Shown: positions 22,030 through 34,369, numbered from the stretch's first letter. The stretch: 64,000 nt of DNA from Aporrectodea caliginosa (GCA_020284085.1 JACEVL010000080.1:938001-1002000), one strand, 5' to 3'. The notes: a model not told the origin generated them from the letters alone. Translations and numbers: made by a program.

Positions 22030-22640
22030 ATGGCACAATACACTCGTTAAGTCTTTCCACTTTTGCGAAACTGCCTTAATCCTGTTCTAGACGTCAATGC
22101 TCACAACCACCCTTAGCGTTCATTACCGATCCAAGATATTTAAATTTTTCGGTTTGTTTCAATACGTTTCCAGCCTCTTTCATTTGTTTTAGAGCAGACC
22201 ATGGTTTCTGCCTTATTGACATTATTTTTAAAACCGTTGCTCTCCAGTGCCCTCTGCCAAGGAGTAAAACGTGTCTGTCCCTGCCTCCTCATCGTATGCC
22301 ACTATAAGGTCATCCGCATACAGCATTACCCATGACACTTCTATTCTTACATGTTCCAATATACAGTAGCGTCCATTACTACGATATACAGCAGAGGACT
22401 AGGGCAGGATCCCTTATGTACACCCACTCTGACCTCGAATTTTACTCTGGGAATTCTTGTCTCCACCTCAAAATCTGATTTATAGTATAACAGCACATTC
22501 AAACAACAGTTATCCAATTTCTTACGGAGTTCTTGTCTTCCCCTCAGGGTTCCGCCGAGCACACTATGGCCTATGGGAAACGCTGCTTTAACTCCTTCCA
22601 TGACAGGTATTTTTAGCCTTGTTTTGACCACTCCCAGATT
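22030..22640 (-). mobile_element. RTE-like reverse transcriptase fragment
   Basis: On the minus strand, GVHKGSCPSPLLYIVVMDA corresponds to the palm motif of RTE-type elements (usually GVHQGSxLSPLLF). It is followed after stops and frameshifts by YADDLIVAYDEE, then a NKAETMVCSK segment matching the KTKxMVC region. Without a complete frame it is a dead fragment about 600 bp long, next to the hairpin at 21610. Confidence 0.75.
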
Positions 22641-22926
22641 TTTTGCCAGTTCTGGTACATTTCATTCCATAACGGTAAAACGTTAAATATCGTCAAATAT
22701 CGAAGTTGGAGCTACAGTGTAAGCATGAAATTTGATTACAATTGAATTCTTTACAAACATGCGGTATCTTGGTATGTACTTACTGGAACGGGCTTCTTCT
22801 ATTTAAGCATGTTGGTCCGAAAAGGTGCTATATGAAAATACATCAAAATATCATTGTGACTTAAATAAAAGACTGCAAATAATGTTTATACTTCTTATTT
22901 TAAAGGTATTGTGGCGGCATACCCTC

Positions 22927-23878
22927 GCAACCAGAACCAGTAACCTCAGCCGTTTTATAAACCAGCCTCGTAGCAACCAGCCACCTTAGCAACCACCGTA
23001 CTTCACAGCCAAATTCAAGGCCTGTCTTAGCCTGTTTAACAGCCAGTGTCCTTAGCAACAAGTTTTCCTAGCAACCAGACTCAAGTCTTTCTAGCAACCA
23101 GCCTTCTTAGCAACCACAAACCTTAGCAACCAGACTCCCTAGCAACTGTACTCATTAGCAACTGTACTCCTGAGCAACAAGCCTCCTGATCAACCGCACT
23201 TATTAGCAACCAGGCTTATGATCAGCCTCATCCTGTTCAACAACCTGCCTTTTTAACATCCTGCTTCCTTAGCATGCATCTTCTTTATCAACCCCACTCT
23301 TTAGTAACCGCCTTCCTTAGCAACCAACCTTCTTAGAAACCAATCTCTTTAGAAACCAGCTACAAGATCGCCTTAGCCCTTTAAGCACCAGCCTCTTTAG
23401 CAACTAGTATCCTTAGCAGCGAGCCATTCTTCTTAGCAACCAATCTCCTTAGCAACAAAGGACGTTGGTTGCTAAAGAAGCTGAGGCTGAGGCTGGTTGC
23501 TAAGAATGCTGAGGCTGGCTTTGAGGTGGTTGCTAAACAGGGTGAGGCTGACATTGAGGTAGGTTGCTAAGAAGGTTGGTTGTGATGAAGGTTGGTTGCT
23601 GAAAGAAACGGTTTCTGAGGAAGCTGGCTGCTAAAGAGGCTGTTTTCTGTAAATGCTGGTTGCTAAATGGGCTGGTTGCTAAAAGTAGGAGTCTTACTTT
23701 GAAACTGGGGATAAAGAAGCTGCAGGCTGATGTTGTGGTTGCTTGCTTCTTATCAACAAAGGTGGTTGCAAGAAGAATGGTTGCTAAGATGGTGGAATGT
23801 TTTGGAAGTTGGTTGCTAATTAGACTGGTTACTACGGAGGCCGAGGCTGTTCTTGAGTCTGGTTGTTAAGGAGGCTTT
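22927..23878. repeat. Large inverted minisatellite, GCAACCAG units
   Basis: 22927-23460 consists of some 30 loosely conserved units of about 16-18 bp of the form CTTAGCAACCAGCCTC. From 23461 the same unit continues in the opposite orientation (GGTTGCTAAGAAGGCTG) to about 23878. The array changes polarity once, near 23460, so the whole block could fold into a hairpin of about 450 bp. The frame at 23660-23869 is a shadow of the repeat. Confidence 0.9.
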
Positions 23879-24259
23879 ACTTTCACAATGGTACGTACGA
23901 TAATCGTAGATGTTGCTGATACACTGAATACGGCGGTCGGATTTGGAAAATAATCTTGGCGAGCAAATTCCCCGACTGGCGGGTCTATTACCTCCCCAAC
24001 CGTGCTACTTTTGTAAAAAAAATCACCCGGGGAAACTTCTATCCCATTAATTGCTCTAATTAACAGTGCCCTTATTTCTTCATTCAAAGACTGCTAGTTT
24101 CCAAACGTCATCTGCTTTAGGGAACGCACGTAAAATGTCGCAGTTCTGCACCTCTGGCACAAAGAACAATGTTACTGATGTTGAATATCTGCACCTCTGG
24201 CACGCAAAGGGTATTAATGACATTAATGACATGGCTGCATTGTCGTAGATCTATCTGAC
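23879..24259. other. No gene; short direct repeat near 24135
   Basis: CTGCACCTCTGGCAC occurs twice, about 45 bp apart (24145 and 24190). Nothing else stands out. Confidence 0.4.
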
Positions 24260-24400
24260 CTTATGGATTTCATGTATCGTACTACGTTCTACAGGCTCCT
24301 TAGGACTTACTTGTATCACCGTGGTTGGACTGGGAGCGCCTCTGAGTAGGCTTCTTGAAGGGGCGCTATATAAATTCCTGAAATGAATGAATGAATGGAG
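24260..24400 (+). mobile_element. L2-type LINE 3' end
   Basis: Ends with GGGAGCGCCTCTGAGTAG, CTTGAAGGGGCGCTATATAA and ATGAATGAATG, the terminal formula of the L2-like family seen repeatedly here. Only the last part of the frame remains. Confidence 0.75.
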
Positions 24401-24539
24401 TACACGGATAAAGGCCGTGACTTGTAGTTAAAGCACGTTTAGGAGCGCAAATACGTAAATCTGAAACACGTGAACACTGACAGACAAGATGAGATGGGCG
24501 TTAGTTTTTAATTCTTTTTCACACTCGTTAAAGGGAACT

Positions 24540-25690
24540 AGAAAATAATTGTGCAACACGTTTGCTTAGTTAATCAGAGGCCTTTTAATAGAAATCCGAT
24601 GGTTTGGCTCTATTTGCGTGCGTGGGCCTACCACCGGGGACTTCTATTCGTCATCACTCTTTGTTGGTTAAGCTTGGGTCTATTGATATTCCGGATCAAA
24701 TTTTCAATTGGCTTCCAAACTATTTTCAAGAGCGCAAGCATATCACCAAATTTCAAGGAGAAGTTTCGTCAATTGCATCCATAAATGCACATTATGCCAG
24801 TGTTGTTCAAGGCTCTGGGGTTGGACCTGGATCCTACGTTGTTGGGTCGTCTGACGTTCATCCTAACAACAGCTTTAATATTCTTGTTAAAAATGCTGAC
24901 GATACCTATTTATTAGTAGGGTCATCTAACATCAGAACAGCTGCTGAAGAATTTGATCATGTGGCGACCTGGGCAAAAACTAATACTTTGAAGTTAAATC
25001 CATCTAAGACTCGTGAAATAATTTTCTCAAAAAGGGGTTTTAAAGGGTCATCTATACCTATTGTCAGGATTGACACTATTAGAGTGCTAGGGTTTACCCT
25101 AAGCTCTAACTTGCGAATGACAAAGCATGCTGAAAAAGTCCTTACCTCAAGTTCCACTTCTCTATACGCCCTTCGTGTTTTGAGAGATCATGGCATGTCT
25201 ACTTACGCGCTCCATGATGTTGCTTTTTCTACCACTGTGGCATACCTAATGTATACCTCCCCTGCCTGGTGGGGGTATGCCAGTGAGACTGATAGGAATA
25301 AATTACAAAGTATGCTAAATAGGATGAAACGTAGAGGCTTCCTCTTATCTTCTACCCCTAGCGTTGTTGATGTGTCCCAAGCTGCTGATTCTGGCCTATT
25401 TCTGGCTATTTGTGGGGAACCATGCCATGTTCTGCCAGGAATCTTTCCACCTACACAGCAAAACAAATATAGGCTAACTTAAGTCCTAGAATTCACAATT
25501 TTATTCTCCCCATCAATGATAAATGTAATAACATACCACGAATCTTGTTTAAAGATACATCTTAATTGTCTCATAATTATAATTACTTGTATTTGGCTTG
25601 AATCATTAACTTTAGCCTGACTCTTTTAGCTAATTGTGTTACTTGTAACCTGTTGCGTTTTGTCAACTGGATTATGTTGAAATTAAACTA
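24540..25690 (+). mobile_element. LINE family A, reverse transcriptase C-terminal half with 3' UTR
   Basis: An open frame of 292 codons ends at 25482. It carries QERKHITKFQG, QGSGVGPGSYVVGSSDVHP, the catalytic motif as NADDTYLL (the usual Tyr before ADD is replaced by Asn), LKLNPSKTREII, YTSPAWWGY and a C-terminus cut short at QNKYRLT. The YADD-to-NADD change alone would be expected to abolish activity. The 3' UTR ends at ATTGATTGATT. 5' truncated near 24550. Confidence 0.85.
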
Positions 25691-25699
25691 ATATTGATT

Positions 25700-27120
25700 G
25701 ATTAGTTTTATGTGTCCTGTTATGCTTAGGCTACTGATATTTCAATTGTTAATGACATTCAACATAATTTAGGTTAGCGCAGAAACCGCCTATGACTATG
25801 GAGTGGCGATGTATAAAATTTCGTAACAAATAAATATAGACTTTAGTTTATAGAAGTTCACATTTACATAGCGCCTCTTCGAGAAAACGTAGAGCTGACC
25901 TGACAGCACTGGACCACGATCAAACTCAATGGACTTCAACTGCTGCGGAAAGAGGGAGAAACCGAAATCTTTGCTTACATAGGCCTACTTATGTGCAGGT
26001 ATACCTGTTAAACCGTGCATGTTTTTAGTCAATGCAAAGATTTGGGCAATAGTAAGCGGGACCAATATTATCTAAACACAATCCAATACTACTGGGTTAA
26101 ACAAGTGACGTTTATAGTTGTTGATGACGTAAATCCAATTACTGATGTCACAATCGTTGATTATGGGAAAAAATTATTGGATTTACGTCAACCGCCATTT
26201 ATCTTTTGGAGTTCCTTCATTGGGGACTGACTGAAAATTTGTCTTGCTACTGATGTTGTTTCAGTTCAGGTAACCGCTGCAATTTAGTTTTATCGATTAT
26301 GTTAGTGTATTGCAAAAGATAATATAAAACCAAAGGTCACAACCAAATATTCTGTTTAAGTTTATTCGGTAGAATACTATCTTGATTTTTCTGTTCACCA
26401 TATCATTCTCATTGCTCCATTTCCATGCTACATTCGATGCAGCCTACTTAGTACGTAGTCTGTGTAGGATCCTAATTCCCAACGTTTTGATTAATCGTTA
26501 AATTTAGCACGGAAACTCACATTAACCTGTCTGCCTGAGGAATGTTGTTTTAAGTTAAGCGCTTGTGAAAAGCTGACCTCCACAACTTAGGTTTTTGGTT
26601 GCTGAAGAAATACAGGGTTTTCGATTATAATTGCGAGAAATCCTACCACAGTGATTCCCTCACCGAAGAATATAAAAAACGCAGCGAATGTCCTTCGATA
26701 ATCTAAACCTAGGTTGACCTGGTGGTAAACTTAAAATAATTGTCTCCATATGTACTTGTCCACACCTGAATACATGCACAGGCCTATACACACAGAATTA
26801 ATGTTAGTCTCGGATCACCCATGATGTAATGATCAGCCTGGCTATAACTATTCAAAATCTTTCGTGCATTTAAGACCTTTATATTATGTGCGACTGTCTA
26901 ACTGAAAAAGATCGTCTCTTGGCCGAGATTGTTGATTTGTTGGTTTCTCTAAACTTTCGTTTTTTGTTGACTGTTCTTCAAGACTTTATAAAAAAATATC
27001 AATTCGTACTAATAATTTCAATTCCGTAAATGCTTCCAGTATATTGTATAAATTTTTACAGAAACTGTCGTTACACTTGTACAGTTTAGTCCTTCACTCG
27101 CAATTGCTCATGCGCTTCGG
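25700..27120. other. No gene recognised; one imperfect hairpin
   Basis: 26121-26195 can pair GATGACGTAAATCCAATTA with TTATTGGATTTACGTCAAC. The rest is AT-rich and upstream of the Ig-like gene's first exon. I could not identify a promoter with confidence. Confidence 0.4.
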
Positions 27121-27129
27121 CGTGAAACT

Positions 27130-27225
27130 CCGATTCAGTGTCCGCGCTGTAGTCGGGAGCGCCTCTGAGTAGAAATCTTGAAGGGGCGCTATATAAATAT
27201 CTGAAATGAATGAATGAATGAATGA
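27130..27225 (+). mobile_element. L2-type LINE 3' end, short
   Basis: GGGAGCGCCTCTGAGTAG, AAGGGGCGCTATATAAATA and a (GAAT)n tail. It lies about 300 bp upstream of the signal-peptide exon. Confidence 0.75.
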
Positions 27226-27520
27226 ATGTAAAAGCAAAAAATGTGGCATATAAAACTGTCTTTACACAGAGTTGACCTGAGCAGAAAAACTAAGGAAAGT
27301 GTTCGGCTTACTTATTTGAAGTTATTCTTCAAGAATGAATTAAATGTACATGTGCAAGCGCTCGTGAAAATGCTTTAGAGCTTTAGAAGTTTGGAGTTAA
27401 CGATTGCGATTACGCATAAAATTACTAAAGAAGCTATTTTCTGAACGTGAACTGTATCTGTAGGTGGTGTTGCGGTTGAAAGAGAAACTCGGTCTACATA
27501 TGCACGCATCCACGACAGGA

Positions 27521-27584
27521 ATGGAGACAACTCGTGCAGTCTTACTGGTTCTAGGCCTACTGTGCCTGACATGTCTTGCATCGG
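27521..27584 (+). CDS. Ig-like gene exon 1: signal peptide
   Basis: ATG in the context AGGAATGGAG opens METTRAVLLVLGLLCLTCLAS. This has a short polar N-terminus, a Leu/Val-rich h-region of about 12 residues and small residues (Ala-Ser-Gly) for signal-peptidase cleavage. A donor GTATGC follows after one base of the Gly codon (phase 1). The 30-nt exon at 33850, which begins GT, completes that codon. The first intron of 6.3 kb is mostly filled by an L2 LINE and two fold-back elements. No other ATG with a comparable leader was found upstream. Confidence 0.75.
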
Positions 27585-27741
27585 GTATGCTTTAAGTTTA
27601 TCTCATTTATGTGATTGTTCGAAACTGAAACTCATGTACTAACTAGCGCTTCAGTTGCTAATAGCCTGTTTTAATCATAATTAGGCCTATTTGAATTGTG
27701 TTTTGGTTACTTAATTTGACTTAAAATAGCTATTGTGTTAT

Positions 27742-28032
27742 ATTGTATTGTATTTATAAATTTATGTAGCGCCTGTCGCAGTGCACACCAATCAGAGGCG
27801 CTCCCAGTGCGAGAAACCCAGAGAAAAGAAAGTGGGCTTGAGACAACGAAAAGAGGCACTTGGACTACCAGTTAATAAGGCGGAATGTGCCAAAGAACGG
27901 CGCTCGTTCCATAGTGCAAGGTCAAAGAAAGCTCGTAATTTAGCCATAGCAGTTCTGGCTCGCGGGACAAACAGATCATGCCGGTTTTTTGAGCGTAGCG
28001 GGCGAAGAGAAGTGGCCAAGGTCGCTGTCGCG
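27742..28032 (-). mobile_element. L2-type LINE, 3' part of an interrupted copy
   Basis: The minus strand reads RPLRSKNRHDLFVPRARTAMA and continues to the family's closing residues SHWERL and a stop near 27790, followed by the AGGCGCTACATAAAT-type tail. The preceding part of the same element resumes at 30498, separated by the insertion at 28033-30497. Equivalent intact spacing can be seen in the copy at 38300-39420. Confidence 0.8.
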
Positions 28033-30497
28033 TTACAGAGTCTCCCCCCTAAAAGTCTCCCCCGGAGACTCTATTTCGAAGCAGATTCTACCTCCGGCGG
28101 ATCTGTTTCAGAATAAGTTCCCCCCGGATCTCCCGGGGAGAGAATATTTTATCCCCCGTTGAAATAAAGTCTCCCCGGGGAGACTTTATTTCAATTTTCA
28201 TTTTCAAACAATTTATTGTTCCCAGTTTTAATCAACAATTATGCAGTTATTGTCATAATTTTAAGAAACTAATTGTCCATATTAATTAATTTTAGCAAAT
28301 AATAAGCACAGTGGAATATTTAAAACAATCTTTATTAAGTATTAGCAACATAGAAACTTAACTCGCGTTCTCCTGTCTTTGGCGCCAATGTGAAGCAAGT
28401 CCCCACTACTGACACAGAATGAATCAGATTTCTCTCGTACACGACATTTCTCGTATGTAGAATGTATCCTGATGGATATTCTTTTTGGTAATATAATTAA
28501 ACAAAGCTTCACATTCAGCCTTATCCATGAAAATAATTTTGAACTGTTTCACAACGTATTACTTGTTAATGCAACTTGTTGCCAATATAATACTAACTAA
28601 TATTGAATCCATTGAGATCATCTAAGTCTAAGCAGAAAATGAACTTGAGCTACGAATAATTGTTGTACTTCGGCTTAACGACACTTTTTCATATCGAAGA
28701 TGATTAGTGTCGGAGGCAGAAAGCAACCTCGTACTCCACGTTTATATTGCGACCGAGCCACCCGCAGCTACGAATAATTCGTGGTGGTCTGCCCTTTATA
28801 GTCAACCAATTAACTTTGTTCTAGCTTTTGCTACCTACGCGAGCAAATAACATTCCATATAAGCCGAATAATTCCATTGTTCAACAAATGCTTCAGTAGT
28901 CTTTATCTCAAGCCTGTACAGGCTTCATGGACTACAAGGCTTTATTTTCTTTAATTGATATTGGCCTATTGCCTATAATTGTGTGATTGCCTAATCTTCA
29001 TCAATGAATGCCAGAAAACAAAGGGCAAGCTCATATCAGGAAGCCAGTACTTTATTTATAATCACTGGTTATGACTTCTTTAGTAATAATCTGACACCAG
29101 CAAACAATAATAAACAACGAATATATTAACCAGATGAATGGATGAATGGTAGGCCTAATCCGCATAAAAGGAATCACTTAAAATGAAGTGAAAGCTCATA
29201 ATGGTTGATCCCGGTTGAAGGGTAGGTCTAATTCGCATCATGAATCGCATTGAAGCCATGGCGTGCTAGCTCGTATCGGGAAGCCAGTACGTTATAGTTA
29301 TTCCCATGCATTGTTTCTGAGTCCTTTTAAAACTAATTAGCTGGACTGGTACATCTGACGCTAATAATCTTGAACGACCACTATCAAACACAAATTTCAG
29401 TGGTAGATCTTCCCCGCAAAGAATCAAGGTGACTCTAATTATCGCTACCTGGCATAAGATACACAATTACACATCAATCAATGAATGGGATAGGGATTAC
29501 TGATCACAGAATCGTTTCAGAAACCAGTGCTAACTAGCACCGTAAAATGTCTACTTTCAGTCCGAACCATTTTAATTATTTATTTCAGAAAATTTATATA
29601 GCGCCCCTTCAAGGATGCCTACTCAAAAGCGCTCCCAGCCCAACCCCGGTCGAACAGGACAGTCTTAAGAGTACTGAGAAATGAGGCAGAGTTGCCAGCA
29701 GGTGTCAGACGAAACATGCATGGTAGGGAGCCCATTCCAGGTTGAAGGGCCCGCCACGGAGAAGGCGCGACGCTACCTGAGAGCAGTCCGCGAACGAGGA
29801 ACAATGAGCTCAGCCTGTGCAGCCGAGCGGAGAAAGCAACGGCGCTGGACGCATGTGGTGGAGCAGCAGAGCTCCCGCAAGTACGGAGGGGCTAGACCCT
29901 CAATACAGCGCCGGACCAAGACAGAGATTCGATACACAATACGCTGTGGGTAAGGAAGCCAGTGGAGCACGTCCTTCATGTATTCAGAAACCCGCCCAAA
30001 CCTCAGAATGCGGCCAGCAAGGCGGGCGGCAGTGCGCAGGACCCTATTCAGGGACCCGGTCCGGCAGGCGGGAAGTCCATCATATATGGCGCTACAGTAG
30101 TCGAGCCGTGAGACTACAATGTGTGTAATCTTTCCACTGCGTTTTAAATATACAAACGCGCCCGACATCCTAGTGGTGTCATACAATGCTACATTTTACT
30201 CCTATAAAACATTTATTTAACAAATTTCTTATTTCAGTTCATTTTTATATGTCCAATTCAACCAATAAACACAAACGTAATTTATTTAAGAAAATGTACA
30301 TTTTAAATAATATTTAAAATTATATAGAAAAGGAACCGAAATATAGAGAGGGGACGATTTTTAGTAGAGGAAGACTTTGAATCGTAGAGGGGAGATTCTA
30401 TTTCAATGGGGGAGACTTTGTTTCGATACAGAGTCTCCGGGGGGGAGACATTATATCAGCCGGGGGAGACTCTGTTTCGAAGGGAGACTTTATATCG
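28033..30497. mobile_element. Fold-back element with GAGTCTCCCCC arms, inserted in L2
   Basis: The left end (28033-28200) and right end (about 30348-30497) are inverted relative to each other. Both are made of irregular units with GAGTCTCCCCC, AGACTCTATTTCGAA and related words. The outermost inverted match is GCTGTCGCGTTACAGAGTC (28024) against GGTGTCACGATATAAAGTC (right end read inverted). The insertion splits an L2 LINE frame. The interior holds AT-rich DNA with two loose direct repeats (GGAAGCCAGTAC at 29039 and 29279) and a second LINE fragment. No transposase was found. I could not define a clear target duplication. Confidence 0.65.
29595..30190 (-). mobile_element. L2-type LINE 3' fragment nested in the fold-back element
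   Basis: The minus strand gives VSRLDYCSAIYDGLPACR, LHWLPYPQRIVYRISVL, GLAPPYLRELC, VPRSRTALR and, after a frameshift, LKTVLFDRGWAGSAFE and a stop at 29619. A GGGGCGCTATATAAAT tail follows at 29600. These are the thumb and C-terminal part of L2-like reverse transcriptases. It differs in sequence from the host L2 copy, so it was inserted separately. Confidence 0.85.
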
Positions 30498-32340
30498 TGA
30501 CACCGGCAGGCGTATAAGTTCACGGAGATATTTTGGAGCTGGACAGTATACGACATGTAGATTAATGTAAGAACCTTGAGTTGAATCCGAGCAATAAGAG
30601 GGACCCAATGAAGGTGGTCAAACATGAAAGCAGAGGTGTGGGATGAGCGAGAAAGTCGGGCAATTAGTCTGGCCGCAGCATTTAGAACAAACTGAAAAGG
30701 AGAGAGACGAACTTTTGGAAGTTCAACCAAGAGAGAATTACAGTAATCAATTCGAGAGCAGATGAAGGCATGGACAATTAGGTAAAGACAGAGGAGGAGA
30801 CGAAGCGTCGGATTAATCTAAGCCGCCTCAGTTGGAAGTTAGAAGATCGCGTAGCATTGGCAATATGTACAGAAAAGGTTAGGGTGCTGTCCAGGACTAC
30901 GCCAAGGTCTCGAACATTGGAGTAGAAAGCGAAGGACGGAAATCTCTCTGCAAGAAGAAAGAAATGAAGCAAGTTTCGAGAGAGAGCATCAATCGGCCTG
31001 TAAGAGCAAGCTGAGCTGGGTGTCTTTCAATCTGCTCTAACTTAAGCCAAATAAGATGCAGCGCATCTGGTTCGGCGCTCACCAACAGCTTCTGAGCAGA
31101 GGGTGTACCATGAACAAGCGCCTGTACATCGTCAGCATAGAGGTGACCAGTTGAGTGTTTAGAGAACATGGCTGGAATGTCGGCCGTTTATAAGAGGTAG
31201 AGGAGAGGAATCAGAACAGAGCCCTGAGGGACACCATATTTGACCAAGACCCAGGGAGTTCTAGAGTCACCACAAATAGCCATTTGAGTACCACCAGTAA
31301 GGTAAGAACGTAGCCAGAGAAGAGGAAGGCATCTGATGCCAAAGGAGTCTCGAGGCGTTGCAGTAAAATGTCATGGTCTACCATGTCAAAGGCAGCAGAG
31401 AGTTCAAAGAGAGCCAGCAGTTTAAGTTGAGATCTATCTACAGCAGAGTAGATGTCGGAAAACAGGGAGAGGAGAACAGTTTCAGTGGAATGATGAGCTC
31501 TGAAGCCTGATTGACTGGGAGTGAGAAGTCCTGACTGTTCAAGATAAAGGAGAAGTTGTATAGAGACAAGCCGTTCAAGAGTCTTGGAAAGGAAGGAAAG
31601 GTTGGAGATGGGGGGTTAATTCTGGCAGAGGTTAGGATCCAAGTTGAGTTTCTTGAGGGTAGGGTAAAAAGAGCTTCAGACAGAGACCTATTAACTAAAT
31701 TCAGTAAAAACGGAGCAGTGTCATCAACAATATCAGCAATAATAAATGGATGAAAGGGGTCCAGTTCACAAGACTTTAAGTTTAGAGGAAACGAGTAGAC
31801 GTCGTAGGTCAGTTTCCAGAATCGGTCGAAATCCATCAAGAACGGAATCAGTCGACGCAATGAAAGGCGGAGGCGAATCAGCGGTCGAAGCACGAAGGTC
31901 TTCCTCCATCTTGATAGAAATCATTGTGCGGAAATCGCTGGCTGAGAAGAGCTTCCCATAAGACGAGAGACGGATGACCATCATGAACGGAATCAGTCGA
32001 CGCGACCATAGTCGTTTTGGGTTTTCTCATTTCGTATGACCAGGTTTCCAGTAGGCTTTCTCCTTCCGATGGTAGAGCTGGTGGAGAGCACGAAGTTGTG
32101 ATATCCAGGCCTGTCGATCAGCCGGATCCTGTGGTGGGTTGCTTCAATTTACGTTCTGACGTAATCGAAATTTGAAAAGGAAGCTCGAGGAAAGTGATGA
32201 TCTTCTAGGTGAAGATTAAAATCGCCCAGGATCAGGAGCTGGATATTTCTGGTGACAAGGCATTCGAAAACAGAGGAGAACTAGTCGAAGAATTTTCCTG
32301 TAGTGGCGTCGGAGCCGGGCCTGTAGATGGATAGCCTAGT
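30498..32340 (-). mobile_element. L2-type LINE, 5' part with endonuclease remnant
   Basis: Reading down the minus strand: a YRPGSDATT region and LLILGDFNLHLE at about 32230-32205 (the GDFN motif of the AP-type endonuclease); later SCELDPFHPFI, LSAAFDMVDHDILLQRLE, a decayed palm, HLYADDVQALVHG, RDLGVVLDSTLTF and LHWVPLIARIQLKVLTLIY. The frame then runs into the fold-back element at 30497. Several frameshifts are present. It is the only LINE in the window in which I can see an endonuclease motif. Confidence 0.85.
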
Positions 32341-32546
32341 AGTGTGGTGTACAATTGTATATTGCATAACAGAATACACACTCACAAACTTTATAATCAA
32401 TATTTTAGACAGCATTTTCAAGTTCCAAGCCTAACGACAAGAGACAATAGTACTAATCACAGACCAATCCACATAACGACGAAATAATAATTATCGCATT
32501 AGCCCTAGTGCTTGACGCGTATAGGCCTACGTCCGACGATAAACAT

Positions 32547-33321
32547 GGTGTCACGACAACTCGTCGAACGACATTTCGTATACGACACTTCGTCGAGCGA
32601 CATTTCGTCGAACGATATTTCGTCTACAAAGTTATTTGATATTGTCACTTTAAAATGGAACCTGGATTGATGAAAAAAACAGTTTCCCGAAATGGAAGTG
32701 GGATTGATGAAAACATTCCTGTGTTGAAATAGAAGCTGGATTGATCGAAATTATTTTTTCCGTAAATAGAAGCTGGAAATCAACCTGGATGCATGAATGA
32801 AAATAAGTTTCCATTCAATAGAAGCTGGATTGATGAAAATAATCTTGTCAGTAATTAGAAGCTGGATTTCTGAGAATATATAGCACGTTTTAGCGAAACT
32901 ATAAGAAAGCGGCCTCTGTTGATTAGCCGTAATGGATACAGATACACTTGTAGATGAAATGTCAGAAATCCAGTTTCCCGAAATGGAAGTGAGATTGATG
33001 AAAGCATTCCTGTGTTGAAATAGAAGCTGGATTGATCGAAATTATTTTTTCCGTAAATAGAAGCTGGAAATCAACCTGGATGCATGGATGAAAATAAGTT
33101 TCCATTCAACAGAAGCTGGATTGATGAAAATAATCGTGTCAGTAATTAGAAGCTGGATTTCTGAGAATATATAGCACGTTTTAGCGAAACTATAAGAAAG
33201 CGGCCTCTGTTGATTAGCCGTAATGGATACAGATACACTTGTAGACGAAATGTCGTTAGACGAATTGTCGTAGACGAAGTGTCGTTATACGAAATGTCGT
33301 TCGACGAGTTGTCGCGGAACC
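32547..33321. mobile_element. ACGACATTTCGTC fold-back element, copy 1, perfect 9-bp TSD
   Basis: 775 bp starting GGTGTCACGACAACTCGTCG and ending with the complement, TCGACGAGTTGTCGCGGAACC less its first base. It is flanked by GATAAACAT at 32538-32546 and 33322-33330. Both arms are arrays of the 13-15 bp unit around ACGACATTTCGTC. The core consists of AAGCTGGATTGATGAAAATA repeats. About 291 bp of the core are tandemly duplicated (CAGTTTCCCGAAATGGAAG at 32680 and 32971), each copy ending at TTGTAGA(C/T)GAAATGTC. No protein is encoded. A 9-bp TSD suggests mobilisation by a Mutator-like transposase. Confidence 0.85.
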
Positions 33322-33849
33322 GATAAACATACATGGACGTATGCAACTTACCTTTGAAATTTTACTTATGCCTAGTCCGAGAAATTTGGACGTTTGGACA
33401 TTTGTTACGGACGTGAAAACGGTCATTTGGGCGTTAACAAAAAACACTGTGTAGAGTGTAGACCTAGTTATACCTCTTTAGAAAGGCATTTCGAATTTCG
33501 GTCCGGCGTCTCAGACGGTTTTTGATTTTGACCACAGTTCCCATTGAAGCAAACAAGAATTGATGTCGTATGCGCTATGATCACAGTGCTTTAGCAGTCA
33601 TGAGATTATATTAAGCAATGTCCCAATTAATTTGACATGTGCTGATTCGACTTGTTTACGCGATCAAAACAGGGCAGTGCAAGACGTTGAGAAGCAAAAC
33701 TCATCTGATTGTGTTGCTGAAAAGACAGGCCTTTTTTAGATAATGAGCCCCGACTGCAGAACCGTGCCTCTGCAGACTGCTATGTATAGACTTGCGATAA
33801 GCATGCATTTACATTGAACTTCTAACCATACATCGCCTGACTTTTGTAG

Positions 33850-33879
33850 GTTTATCAGAAACCAAGGCAGATCAGTCAG
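33850..33879 (+). CDS. Ig-like gene exon 2: 30-nt linker
   Basis: After the acceptor CTTTTGTAG, 30 nt encode (G)LSETKADQS(G), then a GTAATT donor. Phase 1 on both sides joins the signal-peptide exon to A1 without interrupting the frame. Very short exons after a leader are known in extracellular receptors. The call rests on splice-site and phase fit, so it is moderately sure. Confidence 0.6.
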
Positions 33880-34369
33880 GTAATTTCAAATTTCATAGAA
33901 AGTATCGTCATAATTTAAACCGAAGTACATGTAGTTTGTGCGAATTAATTTATCATGATCACGATGATCAGAAACTTTTATCACCGTTGACATCGTTGTT
34001 TAGCCTACATTGGCGTCTTTCTTAAATTGTTCTGTTATCTTGATTTTAAATGTTGAAATGTGATTTATCCTGACCAAACAATGTCATGGTACAGCTATCC
34101 TCCGTAAATACATAACACTCAGGGCCTACATTCAGTAGAGAGATATTTGTCGTTCAGCGCCAAGATACCGAATTTTTCTATTTCTTTTGAGTTTAAATCA
34201 CAGCTCAGTGTAGACTCAATCTAGTAAGCTTAGTCATCTTGTATATTTAAGTAAATGTTGCTAATATAGATCCTTAGTTTTTTTCTTCAGAATTAAGCGT
34301 TATAATTCGGGGCCTCCTTGCATCCTCTTTAAGTTAGAGGTCAAGTTAATGTGACGATGTGGTTCACAG

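Noticed and set aside
27781..28116. Plus-strand frame of 111 codons
   Set aside because: It is antisense to the C-terminus of an L2 LINE and the fold-back arm; the minus strand has the recognisable protein.
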